From assembly GCF_004114535.1 (NCBI RefSeq), contig NZ_LBJC01000005.1, positions 372,001 through 436,000 on the forward strand: a stretch of DNA of 64,000 nucleotides. Direction: 5' to 3'. Position 1 is the stretch's first letter; each line of letters opens with the position of its first letter. A program made the translations under genes and the position numbers. The notes beneath the pieces are model-generated. The model had not been told where the DNA came from. It did no database searches and worked only from the letters and a program-made list of their open reading frames with translations. The stretch is from Bradyrhizobium nanningense (GTDB taxonomy: Bacteria > Pseudomonadota > Alphaproteobacteria > Rhizobiales > Xanthobacteraceae). This document shows, piece after piece, positions 47,830 through 57,073 of this stretch.

Positions 47830-49067
47830 TCCGGGCTCTCGAAGGGAGGCGGGCCGTGATCCGAACTGGCCTGCTCGCGATCGTCGCTCTCGCAGCCGCG
47901 CAAGGCGCGGCGCTCGCGCAGATGCGTGCCCCGCCTGCCTCTGAAGCCGCGTGCGAGGAGCCGACGCTGCGCTGTGCGACCAAGGCGACGCCCGCCTTCG
48001 GTCCGGACGGGACGCTGTGGCTGGTCTGGATGGCGGGAGGGCAGGTCTCGGTCGCAAGTTCGCAGGACGCGGGCCGCAGTTTTTCGGCGCCCACCCAGGT
48101 CACGACGAAGCGACTGAACCTCGATTGGGGGCCGGATGCGCGGCCGAAGATCGTGGTCGACCGCAAGGGCGGCATCGCGCTGGCATTCTCGACGTTCAGG
48201 GACGAGGCTTTCAACGGAGAGGTGCTCTACACGCGCTCGTCCGACGGCGGGAAGAGCTTTGCCGAGCTGAAGCCCATCACCGCCAACAACGAGAGCCAGC
48301 GGTTCGAGGCGCTGGCGCTCGATCAGGATGGAACGGTCTTTGCGGCCTGGCTCGACAAGCGCAATCGCGTCCCTGCGAAAGAGGCGGGGCGGAAATACGA
48401 GGGCGCAGCGCTGTTCTTTGCCGCCTCGCGCGATGGCGGCGCCACCTACGCGGAGGCCGCAATCGCGCGTGATGGCACCTGCGAGTGCTGCCGATTGGGA
48501 TTGACGTTCGCGGCGCCCGGGCGGCCGGCCGTGATCTTCAGGAACATTTTTGACGGCGGCGTGCGCGATCATGCAGTGATAACCTTCACTGATATTGCAA
48601 CGCCGGGTGAAATCCACCGGGTCGGCACCGACGATTGGCAGATCAACGCCTGCCCGCATCACGGGCCGAGCCTCACAATTGCGCCGAACGGGACCTATCA
48701 TGTGGTCTGGTACACGAACGGAAAGGCGCGAAAGGGATTGTTCTACGCGCACTCCCGCGACGAAGGCCGCACCTTCTCTGCACCTCTGCCGCTGGGGCAA
48801 CCGGGCCGCAGCCCGACGCGGCCCTTCGTGCTTGCAGGTCCTGCGGGAACGGTCATGGTCTGGAAGGAGTTCGACGGCGAGAAGACCTCGGTCCAGATGA
48901 CGATCTCCCGCGATGATGGCGAAACGTGGTCACCGCCGAAGACGATATCGAGCACGAGCGACACCTCCGATCACCCCTTGCTGGTCTCCAACGGCAAGCG
49001 GACCTACCTGTCGTGGATGACGAAGGCGGACGGCTATCGGTTGACAGCCATCGAGGACCAGCCATGA
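47826..49067 (+). CDS. Sialidase-fold (BNR/Asp-box) exported protein in the copper operon
   Basis: 413 residues with a signal sequence (GLLAIVALAAAQGAALAQ). At least five Asp-box repeats of a six-bladed beta-propeller are visible: SSQDAGRSF, RSSDGGKSF, ASRDGGATY, HSRDEGRTF and ISRDDGETW. The catalytic residues of true sialidases are not obvious. It carries a CECC cluster (Cys219, Cys221, Cys222) and CPHHGPS (Cys276, His278, His279), good soft-metal ligands. It lies between the TonB receptor and the TlpA-like gene, overlapping both. A copper-handling role is inferred; it is absent from the five-gene pcu operon as described. Confidence 0.8.
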   Translation: MIRALEGRRAVIRTGLLAIVALAAAQGAALAQMRAPPASEAACEEPTLRCATKATPAFGPDGTLWLVWMAGGQVSVASSQDAGRSFSAPTQVTTKRLNLDWGPDARPKIVVDRKGGIALAFSTFRDEAFNGEVLYTRSSDGGKSFAELKPITANNESQRFEALALDQDGTVFAAWLDKRNRVPAKEAGRKYEGAALFFAASRDGGATYAEAAIARDGTCECCRLGLTFAAPGRPAVIFRNIFDGGVRDHAVITFTDIATPGEIHRVGTDDWQINACPHHGPSLTIAPNGTYHVVWYTNGKARKGLFYAHSRDEGRTFSAPLPLGQPGRSPTRPFVLAGPAGTVMVWKEFDGEKTSVQMTISRDDGETWSPPKTISSTSDTSDHPLLVSNGKRTYLSWMTKADGYRLTAIEDQP

Positions 49068-49561
49068 GATTTCGATTTGCATCCATTGCCGGTCTTGTCG
49101 CTCTGATCGCATCGGCGGACGCGCTCGGCGCATCTCCCGCGCTGAAGCCGTTCGAACGCGGCACCTGGCAAGCCGTCATCAAGGGGCATGCCGGCCGCCC
49201 CGTGCTCGTGCATTTCTGGGGCGTGACCTGCGGCCCCTGCAAGGTTGAGCTGCCGCTGCTCGGGCAGTTTGCCAAAGATCATCCTGACGTCGACGTCGTC
49301 ACGGTCAGCGCCGATCTCGTGCCGAACCTGCCGGGGGCAACGCAAGCGATGCTCGACAAGGCGGGTCTGTCGTCGACCGAGAACTTCATCTTCAACGACG
49401 GCTTCGTCGAGCGCTTGCGGTTCGAGATTGATCCGGCCTGGCAGGGCGACATTCCCAGGACCATGCTCATCTCCCGGGAAGGGACCATCACGACGATCGA
49501 AGGCTCGGCCGAAATTACCGATCTCGAAAAGTGGTCGGCGCAACAACTCTCCAAACGCTGA
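49064..49561 (+). CDS. TlpA/ResA-like periplasmic thioredoxin
   Basis: 165-residue exported or anchored thioredoxin-fold protein with a hydrophobic N-terminus (FASIAGLVALIASADALG). The active site is FWGVTCGPCKVELPLLG with the redox pair Cys56-Cys59. The cis-Pro region is DIPRTMLISREGTI. TlpA-type proteins reduce disulfides in copper-site partners such as Sco and CuA. The gene overlaps the sialidase-fold gene by 4 nt and precedes pcuC by 27 nt, so it probably keeps cysteines of operon products reduced. This is inference. Confidence 0.88.
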   Translation: MRFRFASIAGLVALIASADALGASPALKPFERGTWQAVIKGHAGRPVLVHFWGVTCGPCKVELPLLGQFAKDHPDVDVVTVSADLVPNLPGATQAMLDKAGLSSTENFIFNDGFVERLRFEIDPAWQGDIPRTMLISREGTITTIEGSAEITDLEKWSAQQLSKR

Positions 49562-49588
49562 ACTTCAGTCTGCAAAGGGAATACCGAT

Positions 49589-50125
49589 ATGAAGACAATC
49601 TCGAAAAACGTGTTGTTCGCTGCGTTCGCTCTCGCGATCTCGGCGGCACCGGCGGTCGCCGACGACGTCAAGGCCGGCGATCTCGTCATCTCGCAGGCGT
49701 GGAGCCGTGCGACCCCGGGCGGCGCAAAGGTCGCCGGCGGCTATCTCGTCATCGAGAACAAGGGGACGGCGCCGGACAGGCTCGTCGGCGTGTCCGCCGA
49801 TATCGCCGGCAAGGCCGAGATCCACGAAATGGCAATGGATAACGGCGTGATGAAGATGCGCCCGCTCGACAAGGGGCTGGTGGTCGATCCCGGCAAGACG
49901 GTGAAGCTCGCGCCAGGCGGCAATCATTTGATGCTCCAGGAGCTGAAAGGCCCGTTCAAGCAGGGCGACAAGGTGCCGGTGACGCTGCAATTCGAGAAGG
50001 CCGGCAAGGTCGCCGTCTCCCTCGACGTTCAGGGCGTCGGCGCCCAGGCCCCCGGCGATGCCGGGCATTCCGGTCACATGGACATGAAGAAGATGCCGGA
50101 TCATTCGGGAATGAAAATGCAATGA
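49589..50125 (+). CDS. pcuC: PCuAC-type periplasmic copper(I) chaperone
   Basis: 178 residues with a signal peptide (NVLFAAFALAISAAPAVA). Cupredoxin-like copper site: His79 and Met81 (IHEMAMD), Met90 (VMKMRPLD), His113 and Met115 (GNHLMLQE), the H...M...HxM pattern of PCuAC. A C-terminal Met/His tail (GHSGHMDMKKMPDHSGMKMQ) adds further ligands. In B. japonicum PcuC is the one pcu product needed for aa3 oxidase biogenesis under copper limitation. Copper is probably passed to the CuA or CuB site, perhaps via Sco. Confidence 0.93.
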   Translation: MKTISKNVLFAAFALAISAAPAVADDVKAGDLVISQAWSRATPGGAKVAGGYLVIENKGTAPDRLVGVSADIAGKAEIHEMAMDNGVMKMRPLDKGLVVDPGKTVKLAPGGNHLMLQELKGPFKQGDKVPVTLQFEKAGKVAVSLDVQGVGAQAPGDAGHSGHMDMKKMPDHSGMKMQ

Positions 50126-50154
50126 GGCTGATCTGGACTCTCGAAAGGCCTGAT

Positions 50155-50685
50155 ATGTCGAAGCGATCCTGCCTGTTCCTAATTGCCGCGCTCGCCGCCT
50201 CGCCAGCGGCGGCGCACGTGTCCCTCGAGACCAAGCAAGCCACGGTCGGCACGTCCTACAAGGCCGTGTTCACCGTTCCGCACGGTTGCGCGGGCTCGCC
50301 AACGGTGAAGATCCGCGTGCAGATCCCGGAAGGGGTGATTGCGGTGAAGCCGATGCCGAAGGCGGGCTGGAATGTCGATGTCGTCGAGGGCAAATATGCC
50401 GGAGAATACGACTATCATGGCAACAAGCTCTCCTCCGGCGTCAAGGAGGTGGCCTGGTCGGGCGGCAAGCTGCCGGACAAAAACTATGACGAGTTCGTCA
50501 TGCACACGGTCCTGACCGATACGCTCAAGCCGAACACGATCTTGTACTTCCCGGTCGTCCAGGAATGCGAGACCGGCATCAGCCGCTGGATCGAAATCCC
50601 GGCCGAAGGGGCAGGGCATTCGCATGAGGGCAAGTCCGAGGGCAAGTCGACGGCGCCGGGTGTGAAGCTGTTGCCAAAACCCTGA
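50155..50685 (+). CDS. pcuD: YcnI-like (DUF1775) periplasmic copper protein (PcuD-like)
   Basis: 176 residues from the ATG at 50155; an in-frame start 11 codons upstream overlaps pcuC and breaks the signal. Signal MSKRSCLFLIAALAASPAAA is followed by HVSLE, so the mature protein starts with His, as in YcnI where the first His coordinates copper. DUF1775 core: TVPHGCAGSPTVKIRVQIPE, MPKAGWNVDVVEGK and FPVVQECETGISRWIEIP. A His-containing tail (GHSHEGKSEGK) follows. Its last base overlaps the next start (TGATG). Confidence 0.87.
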   Translation: MSKRSCLFLIAALAASPAAAHVSLETKQATVGTSYKAVFTVPHGCAGSPTVKIRVQIPEGVIAVKPMPKAGWNVDVVEGKYAGEYDYHGNKLSSGVKEVAWSGGKLPDKNYDEFVMHTVLTDTLKPNTILYFPVVQECETGISRWIEIPAEGAGHSHEGKSEGKSTAPGVKLLPKP

Positions 50686-52247
50686 TGCGCCTCCTCGCCG
50701 CGCTCGCGACGCTCCTCCTCGCTGCCGGCTTTGCGGGCGCGGCGTGGGCGCATGCGGCCCTTGTCTCGGTCGAGCCGGGGAGCGGGAGCATGCTGGCGAC
50801 CGCACCCAAGGCGGTGGAGCTGCGCTTCAACGAGCCGGTGACGCCGGGCGCGATCCTGCTGATCGACGGTGCGGGCAGGGCGCGGGACGATGCGCGTGTC
50901 AGTGCATCGGGCGAGACGATTTCGGTCGCGATGCCGGCGGATCTGCCTGAGGGGACCGCGGTTGTCAGCTATCGCGTGATCTCGCAGGACGGCCATCCCG
51001 TCACCGGATCGGTGATCTTCTCGATCGGCATGCCGACGGCAACGAAGGCTCCGGCCGCCGCGGACGGCGGGTTGAGCGCGTTGATCTGGCTGGCGCGAGT
51101 CGGCCTCTATATCGGGCTGTTCGTTGGCGTTGGCGGCGTGCTCTTCGCGCGCTGGATTGCGTGGTCGACGACCGGCATGGCCGTCCCGCGTACGGCGCTC
51201 GCCCTCGGTCTTCTGAGCGCGACGGTGTCCGTCGGCGCCTTGGGCCTCGATCTGCTCGGGCTGCCCCTGGCCGCTCTCGCGACGGCTGGTCCCTGGAAGG
51301 TCGCATTTGCGACCAGTGCAGGCCCTGCCTTGCTGGTTGCCTTCGCGGCGATGCTGTTCGCGTTGATGGCGCTGGGTAGCGCATGGTACGCGCGCGCTCT
51401 TGCGATGATCGCATTCATCGGTGTCGGTTTGTCGCTCGCCATGACCGGGCACGCCGCGACGGCACCGCCCGAGGTGTTGATGCGGCCGGCGATCTTTCTC
51501 CATGGCCTCGGTGTTGCCTTCTGGATCGGCGCGCTGGCCCCGCTCGTCGCCCTGGTGTCGAAGCCGACGGCTGCAACGATACCCATCGTGAGCCGCTTTT
51601 CCCGCATCGCCATGCCGGCGGTCGGAGTTCTGGCATTGACTGGCCTTGGACTCGCGATCGTTCAACTCGAAAAGCCGGCCGCGCTGATCGAGACCCGCTA
51701 CGGCCTCATTCTCCTGGTCAAGCTCGTGCTGGTCCTTGTGCTGCTGGCGCTTGCGGCGCTCAATCGCTTTCGACTGACCCCGGCGTTTGCCGAAACGCGC
51801 AAGGCTGCGCCCGCCTTCACGCGCTCGATCCTGCTCGAAAGTATTGTTGCGCTCGCCGTTCTGGCCGTGGTCGCCGGCTGGCGCTTCACGCCGCCGCCGC
51901 GGACATTGGTTCCCGAGACGCCTTTGGCGATCCACATCCACAGCGACAAGGCGATATTCCAGGTCCTGGTGTCGCCCGGCAAGCCCGGGGCCAATGATTT
52001 CGTGCTCCAGCTCATGACCGGTGAGGGGACGTTCCTGGCAGCCAAGGAGGCGACGTTGACGCTGAGCCTGCCCGAGCGCGGGATCGAGCCGATGGAGTGG
52101 AAGGCCTCGCTCGGGCCGGACGGCTATTGGCATGTGCGCAAGGTCGAACTTCCCTTTGCCGGCCGCTGGCACGTGCGGATCGATGCGCTGGTGACCGACT
52201 TCGAGCAAATCACACTCGAGGATGAACTCGACGTCGCGGTGCCGTAA
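50685..52247 (+). CDS. pcuE: CopC-CopD fusion copper transporter (YcnJ/PcuE-like)
   Basis: 520-residue fusion. An N-terminal signal is followed by a CopC domain starting at His23 (WAHAALVSVEPG), with Asp102 and His104 (ISQDGHPVTG) as likely Cu(II) ligands. A CopD membrane domain with about eight helices spans roughly residues 125-400 (MTGHAATAPPE, FLHGLGVAFWIGALAPLVAL). The C-terminal beta-rich domain of about 105 residues (IHIHSDKAIFQVLVSPGKPG) is YtkA/FixH-like. Corresponds to YcnJ and to PcuE, the membrane component of the pcu system. Probably imports copper into the cytoplasm. Last gene of the operon. Confidence 0.9.
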   Translation: MRLLAALATLLLAAGFAGAAWAHAALVSVEPGSGSMLATAPKAVELRFNEPVTPGAILLIDGAGRARDDARVSASGETISVAMPADLPEGTAVVSYRVISQDGHPVTGSVIFSIGMPTATKAPAAADGGLSALIWLARVGLYIGLFVGVGGVLFARWIAWSTTGMAVPRTALALGLLSATVSVGALGLDLLGLPLAALATAGPWKVAFATSAGPALLVAFAAMLFALMALGSAWYARALAMIAFIGVGLSLAMTGHAATAPPEVLMRPAIFLHGLGVAFWIGALAPLVALVSKPTAATIPIVSRFSRIAMPAVGVLALTGLGLAIVQLEKPAALIETRYGLILLVKLVLVLVLLALAALNRFRLTPAFAETRKAAPAFTRSILLESIVALAVLAVVAGWRFTPPPRTLVPETPLAIHIHSDKAIFQVLVSPGKPGANDFVLQLMTGEGTFLAAKEATLTLSLPERGIEPMEWKASLGPDGYWHVRKVELPFAGRWHVRIDALVTDFEQITLEDELDVAVP

Positions 52248-52296
52248 GGTGCAGCTCGCGCTGAACCTGAAGTCCGACGGAAAAATGACAGGAATT

Positions 52297-52316
52297 CCGC
52301 TGCTTAGCGGCTTTTC
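52297..52316 (+). terminator. Weak terminator after the copper operon
   Basis: CCGCT-GCTT-AGCGG followed by CTTTTCC, 50 nt after the pcuE stop. The stem is short and the T tract modest, so efficiency is doubtful. Confidence 0.4.
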
Positions 52317-52390
52317 CTCATTCCCGGTCTTGTATTTTCGCTCTCAATCCGGTTTCACTGCAGGCGATCACTGATTCCCAGAGTGTTGCC

Positions 52391-53710
52391 ATGCGGTTGT
52401 CGCGGTTCTTTCTGCCCATCCTGAAGGAAAATCCGAAAGAGGCGGAGATCGTCTCGCATCGGCTGATGCTGCGAGCCGGCATGATCCGGCAGGAGGCGGC
52501 CGGCATCTATGCCTGGCTGCCGCTCGGCTTCCGCGTGCTGAAGAAGATCGAGCAGATCGTGCGCGAGGAGCAGGATCGCTCCGGCGCGATCGAGGTCTTG
52601 ATGCCGACGCTGCAGCTGGCTGACCTCTGGCGCGAGAGCGGCCGTTACGACGCCTATGGCCCGGAGATGCTGCGCATCGCCGACCGCCACAAGCGTGAGC
52701 TGTTGTACGGGCCGACCAACGAGGAAATGATCACCGAGATCTTCCGCGCCTATGTGAAGTCCTACAAGAACCTCCCGCTGAATCTCTATCATATCCAATG
52801 GAAATTCCGCGATGAGCAGCGTCCGCGTTTCGGCGTGATGCGCGGCCGCGAGTTCCTGATGAAGGACGCCTATTCGTTCGACCTCAACGAGGCCGCTGCG
52901 CGCGTCGCCTACAACAAGATGTTCGTGGCTTACCTGCGCACGTTTGCGCGGATGGGGCTGAAGGCGATCCCGATGCGCGCCGAGACCGGCCCGATCGGCG
53001 GTGACCTCAGCCACGAATTCATCGTGCTGGCTGAGACCGGGGAATCCGGCGTCTTCATCAATCGCGACGTGCTGGACCTGCCGGTGCCCGGCGAGGACGT
53101 GGATTATCGGAGCGACCTGACGCCGATCATCAAGCAGTGGACCTCGCTGTACGCTGCGACCGAGGACGTCCACGATTCCGCGCGCTTCGAGCAGGAAGTG
53201 CCCGCGGACAAGCGGGTGAACACCCGCGGCATCGAGGTCGGGCAGATCTTCTATTTCGGCACCAAATATTCCGAGCCGATGAAGGCGCTGGTGGCTGGCC
53301 CCGATGGCGTCGACGTGCCGATCCATGGCGGCTCCTATGGCGTCGGCGTCTCGCGCCTGCTGGGTGCCATCATCGAGGCCTGCCATGACGATGCCGGCAT
53401 CAAATGGCCGGAAGCAGTGGCGCCCTTCCGCGTGTCGATTCTCAACCTCAAGCAGGGCGATGCGGCCGTCGATGCGGCCTGCGAGAAGCTCTATGCCGAG
53501 CTCACGGCCAAGGGCGTCGACGTGCTCTATGACGACACCGACCAGCGCGCCGGCGCCAAATTCGCCGCCGCCGACCTGATCGGTATCCCCTGGCAGATCA
53601 TGATCGGACCGAAGGGGCTCGCCGACGGCAAGGTCGAGATCAAGCGGCGAAGTGACGGCTCCCGCGAGACCATGTCGCCTGCGGACGCGGTCGCAAGACT
53701 TGTGGGCTGA
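52391..53710 (+). CDS. proS: Prolyl-tRNA synthetase
   Basis: Charges tRNA-Pro. 439 residues, the short class II form typical of alphaproteobacteria without the large editing insertion domain. Motif 1 region: [30 protein letters not shown] precedes motif 2: [20 protein letters not shown] and [10 protein letters not shown]. Motif 3: [17 protein letters not shown]. The anticodon-binding domain is at the C-terminus ([20 protein letters not shown]). It is followed by lolC after 90 nt, the usual alphaproteobacterial order. Confidence 0.97.
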   Translation: MRLSRFFLPILKENPKEAEIVSHRLMLRAGMIRQEAAGIYAWLPLGFRVLKKIEQIVREEQDRSGAIEVLMPTLQLADLWRESGRYDAYGPEMLRIADRHKRELLYGPTNEEMITEIFRAYVKSYKNLPLNLYHIQWKFRDEQRPRFGVMRGREFLMKDAYSFDLNEAAARVAYNKMFVAYLRTFARMGLKAIPMRAETGPIGGDLSHEFIVLAETGESGVFINRDVLDLPVPGEDVDYRSDLTPIIKQWTSLYAATEDVHDSARFEQEVPADKRVNTRGIEVGQIFYFGTKYSEPMKALVAGPDGVDVPIHGGSYGVGVSRLLGAIIEACHDDAGIKWPEAVAPFRVSILNLKQGDAAVDAACEKLYAELTAKGVDVLYDDTDQRAGAKFAAADLIGIPWQIMIGPKGLADGKVEIKRRSDGSRETMSPADAVARLVG

Positions 53711-53800
53711 TAAGGCTGGTCGGCTGAATATTGTTCATCGCGCGATATCGCGGCCGCCAATCCGGCCACAATTGACCCCGAATCATGGGATTATCGAGCG

Positions 53801-55081
53801 ATGGATGAGACCATGACCGAAACCGTGCAAACCGCGCCTTTTGCGCCATTCGAATGGATGCTGTCGGCGCGCTATTTGCGGGCGCGCCGCAAGGAGGGAT
53901 TCATCTCGGTCATCGCCGGGTTCTCCTTTCTCGGCATCATGCTGGGCGTGGCGACGCTGATCATCGTCATGGCCGTGATGAACGGCTTCCGCAAAGAGCT
54001 GCTCGACAAGATCCTCGGGCTCAACGGCCACATCCTGGTGCAGCCGCTGGAATCGCCACTGACCGACTGGAAGGATGTCGCTGACCGCCTCAGCCAGGTC
54101 GACGGCATCCGGCTGGCCGCGCCGGTGGTGGACGGCCAGGCGCTGGCGTCCTCGCCCTGGAATGCCTCCGGCGTGCTGGTGCGCGGCATCCGCTCCGACG
54201 ACCTCAACAACCTCACCTCGATCGCCAAGAACATCAAGCAGGGCTCGCTCGAAGGCTTCGACGAAGGGCAGGGCGTGGCGATCGGCCGGCGCCTCGCCGA
54301 CCAGCTCTCGCTGCATGCCGGCGACAGCATCACGCTGGTGGCGCCGAAGGGCGCGGTCACCCCGATGGGCACGACGCCGCGCATCAAGCCGTACAAGATC
54401 GTCGCGGTGTTCGAGATCGGCATGTCCGAATACGATCTCGGCTTCGTGTTCATGCCGCTTGCCGAAGCGCAGGCCTATTTCAACCGCAGCAACGACGTCA
54501 CCTCGATCGAGGTGTTCACCACCGATCCCGACAGGATCGACGCCTTCCGCAAGGCGGTGACGGAGGCCGCGGGACGTCCGGTCTTCCTGGTCGATTGGCG
54601 GCAGCGCAACTCGACCTTCTTCAACGCGCTCCAGGTCGAGCGTAACGTGATGTTCCTGATCCTGACCATGATCGTGCTGGTCGCGGCGCTGAACATCGTG
54701 TCCGGCCTGATCATGCTGGTGAAGGACAAGGGCAGCGATATCGCGATCCTGCGCACGATGGGCGCCTCGCAGGGATCGATCATGCGGGTCTTCCTGATCA
54801 CGGGCGCCTCGATCGGCGTGGTCGGGACGCTGGTCGGCTTCTTCGTCGGCCTCGTGATCTGCCTCAACATCGAATCGATCAGGCAATTCCTGTCCTGGCT
54901 GACCTCTACCGAGTTGTTCTCGCCGGAGCTCTATTTCCTGTCGAAGCTGCCCGCCGAGATCGACATCGGCGAGACCACTGCCGTCGTCGTCATGGCGCTG
55001 ACGCTGTCGTTCCTGGCGACGCTGTATCCGTCGTGGCGCGCCGCGCGCCTCGATCCCGTCGAAGCGCTCCGGTACGAGTGA
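53801..55081 (+). CDS. lolC: Lipoprotein-releasing ABC transporter permease LolC/E
   Basis: Inner-membrane component that extracts lipoproteins from the inner membrane for LolA. 426 residues. The first helix is at about residues 35-65 ([20 protein letters not shown]) with the N-terminal sequence [21 protein letters not shown] large periplasmic domain follows, then three C-terminal helices including [20 protein letters not shown] and the FtsX-like inner loop [15 protein letters not shown]. Only one permease gene is present, as usual in this class, where it probably works as a homodimer. Confidence 0.95.
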   Translation: MDETMTETVQTAPFAPFEWMLSARYLRARRKEGFISVIAGFSFLGIMLGVATLIIVMAVMNGFRKELLDKILGLNGHILVQPLESPLTDWKDVADRLSQVDGIRLAAPVVDGQALASSPWNASGVLVRGIRSDDLNNLTSIAKNIKQGSLEGFDEGQGVAIGRRLADQLSLHAGDSITLVAPKGAVTPMGTTPRIKPYKIVAVFEIGMSEYDLGFVFMPLAEAQAYFNRSNDVTSIEVFTTDPDRIDAFRKAVTEAAGRPVFLVDWRQRNSTFFNALQVERNVMFLILTMIVLVAALNIVSGLIMLVKDKGSDIAILRTMGASQGSIMRVFLITGASIGVVGTLVGFFVGLVICLNIESIRQFLSWLTSTELFSPELYFLSKLPAEIDIGETTAVVVMALTLSFLATLYPSWRAARLDPVEALRYE

Positions 55082-55088
55082 GGGGCTG

Positions 55089-55790
55089 ATGGAGCAGCAG
55101 GGGGCCGACGATGTACCGGTCATTTATCTCCACGAGATAAAGCGGCAGTATTTGCAGGGTGAGGTGCCGCTGACGATCTTGGACGGCGCCAAGCTGGCGC
55201 TATGGGCCGGCCAATCGGTCGCGCTGGTCGCGCCGTCCGGCTCGGGCAAGTCGACGCTGCTGCACATTGCGGGGCTGCTCGAGGCGCCGGATTCCGGTGA
55301 GGTCTATGTCAACGGCGCGCCGACCTCGCAGCTGCCCGACATCGAGCGCACCCAGCTGCGCCGCACCGATATCGGCTTCGTCTACCAGTCGCACCGGCTA
55401 TTGCCGGAGTTCTCCGCGCTCGAGAACGTCATGCTGCCGCAGATGATCCGCGGCCTGAAGAAGTCCGAGAGCGTTACGCGCGCCAAGGAGATCCTCGGCT
55501 ATCTCGGCCTCAGCGATCGCATCACGCATCGCCCCGCCGAGCTGTCAGGCGGCGAGCAGCAGCGCGTGGCGATCGCCCGCGCGGTGGCCAATGCGCCGCG
55601 GGTGCTGTTCGCGGACGAGCCGACCGGCAACCTCGATCCGCACACGGCCGATCACGTGTTCCAGGCCCTGATGCAGCTGGTCAAGGCGACCAAGGTGTCG
55701 ATGCTGATCGCGACCCACAACATGGAGCTCGCCGGCCGCATGGACCGGCGGGTGTCGCTGTCGAACGGCCAGGTGGTCGAGCTCGACTAA
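55089..55790 (+). CDS. lolD: Lipoprotein-releasing ABC transporter ATPase LolD
   Basis: ATPase of the Lol export system, 233 residues. Walker [20 protein letters not shown] (about residues 48-66), Q-loop [20 protein letters not shown], signature [19 protein letters not shown] and Walker [15 protein letters not shown]; switch His in [17 protein letters not shown]. It follows lolC by 7 nt. Confidence 0.96.
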   Translation: MEQQGADDVPVIYLHEIKRQYLQGEVPLTILDGAKLALWAGQSVALVAPSGSGKSTLLHIAGLLEAPDSGEVYVNGAPTSQLPDIERTQLRRTDIGFVYQSHRLLPEFSALENVMLPQMIRGLKKSESVTRAKEILGYLGLSDRITHRPAELSGGEQQRVAIARAVANAPRVLFADEPTGNLDPHTADHVFQALMQLVKATKVSMLIATHNMELAGRMDRRVSLSNGQVVELD

Positions 55791-55842
55791 GATTCGCGAA
55801 AACAACCCCATGCACAGTAGCCAAGTGCTTGGCGGATTTGCG

Positions 55843-55874
55843 AAAAAAATCGCGCGGTGGCGCTCCGCCGCGCC
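55843..55874 (-). terminator. Terminator of the oxidoreductase gene
   Basis: On the minus strand GCGCGG and CCGCGC form a stem around a 10-nt loop, followed by GATTTTTTT. It lies 9 nt after the stop of the oxidoreductase gene at 55883-56962. Confidence 0.7.
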
Positions 55875-55882
55875 CTTCGGCC

Positions 55883-56962
55883 TCAAGGCCGAATCACCGT
55901 CAATTTGAACGGCCCGCCATTGGCGACGGCGTGCTCGACGGCCTCGTTGGCGTGGTCGAGGTCGAAGGCCGTCGCCTCGTACTCCTCGAGCCTCAGCAGC
56001 CCCGCGCGCACCAGCGCGATCAGACGGCTCGCGGCATCCGGCGGGTACATCCAGACCCCGTGGATGCTGATGCAATTGCGCATGATCCAGGGGTAGGGCA
56101 GCTCGAGGCCCGCGCCGCCGGCCATGCCGACGCCGCCCATCAGCGCGACGCGGCCATAGGGACGCACCGTCATGACCGCCGCGCGCACGACGGTGGGGCT
56201 CACCGAGGGCGGCATGATGTCGAGCACGCAATCGATCGGCGAGGGCGCCGCGCGCTTCATCGCCTCGCGGTCGTCGTCCTCATGGCCGGTGAGCTTGACC
56301 GGTTTGACCCGCGGGCCGAAGCGGCGGACGAGGTCAGCCAGGATCGTCTCGTTGCGGCCGGGCGTGACCACGCAGGCCGCGCCCATCGCCAGCGCGACCG
56401 AGACGGCTGCGCTGCCGAAATTGCCGGTGGCCCCGCTCACCAGCACGGTCTCGCCTGGTCGCAGGTTCGCGGCCAGGAAGCCGCCGTAGGGCACCAGCAG
56501 CGTGCCCAGCGCGCACCATTGCGTCGCGTCTTCCGACGTGATCGCGCCGAGAGGTTTCACATTCTCGGTCGGCAGTCGCATCTGCTCGGCAAACGAGCCG
56601 TGGCGGAAATGCCGTTGCAGGCGCATGCCGCCGGGGCCGGCAGCGGTCAGCCCTTGCAGTGCGATGTCGGGCGCGACGGCGTCGTCACGCGAACGCACAG
56701 TCGGATCGCAAAACACCCAGTCCCCAACGCCGAGCTTGGTCGCATCCGGGCCGATCGCGCGCACCCGGCCGATGCCGCCGGGACCCGGGATAATCGGCAG
56801 GTCGAGCGCGTAATTGCGCGTCCCATCGAAGACCTCGTTCATGTAGGACAAGACGCGTGTGGCGACGACATCGACGATGACCTCGCCGGTGCCGAGCACC
56901 GGTTCGGGAGCATTTTCGATTACCAGCGGCGAACCGAAGGATTTGAGCACGGCAGCTTTCAT
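55883..56962 (-). CDS. MDR-superfamily (alcohol dehydrogenase-like) oxidoreductase
   Basis: 359 residues. N-terminal GroES-like domain (MKAAVLKSFGSPLVIENAPE) and a Rossmann domain with GETVLVSGATGNFGSAAVSV binding NAD(P). The zinc ligands of classical alcohol dehydrogenases are not seen: the usual GHE segment reads PGPGGIG and there is no four-Cys loop. It is therefore more like a zinc-independent quinone reductase or enoyl reductase. It is transcribed divergently from an XRE-family regulator across about 110 bases that contain repeats, and is probably controlled by it. Confidence 0.85.
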   Translation of the reverse strand: MKAAVLKSFGSPLVIENAPEPVLGTGEVIVDVVATRVLSYMNEVFDGTRNYALDLPIIPGPGGIGRVRAIGPDATKLGVGDWVFCDPTVRSRDDAVAPDIALQGLTAAGPGGMRLQRHFRHGSFAEQMRLPTENVKPLGAITSEDATQWCALGTLLVPYGGFLAANLRPGETVLVSGATGNFGSAAVSVALAMGAACVVTPGRNETILADLVRRFGPRVKPVKLTGHEDDDREAMKRAAPSPIDCVLDIMPPSVSPTVVRAAVMTVRPYGRVALMGGVGMAGGAGLELPYPWIMRNCISIHGVWMYPPDAASRLIALVRAGLLRLEEYEATAFDLDHANEAVEHAVANGGPFKLTVIRP

Positions 56963-56968
56963 GATGTT

Positions 56969-57044
56969 TCACCTCAAAATCGGGTGAGGCCCATATGCGC
57001 CGCCTTGGAGGAGACAAGAAGGCCTGGTATTATCCTAGTATTAT
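56969..57044. promoter_or_regulatory. Candidate operator region between oxidoreductase and XRE regulator
   Basis: Two structures: the inverted repeat TCACC-N9-GGTGA at 56969-56987, directly upstream of the oxidoreductase start, and the direct repeat TATTAT-CCTAG-TATTAT at 57028-57044, upstream of the regulator start. The second also offers -10-like sequences. Confidence 0.45.
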
Positions 57045-57073
57045 GGAGCCCCTCCATCGCGGGAGCGACAGCA

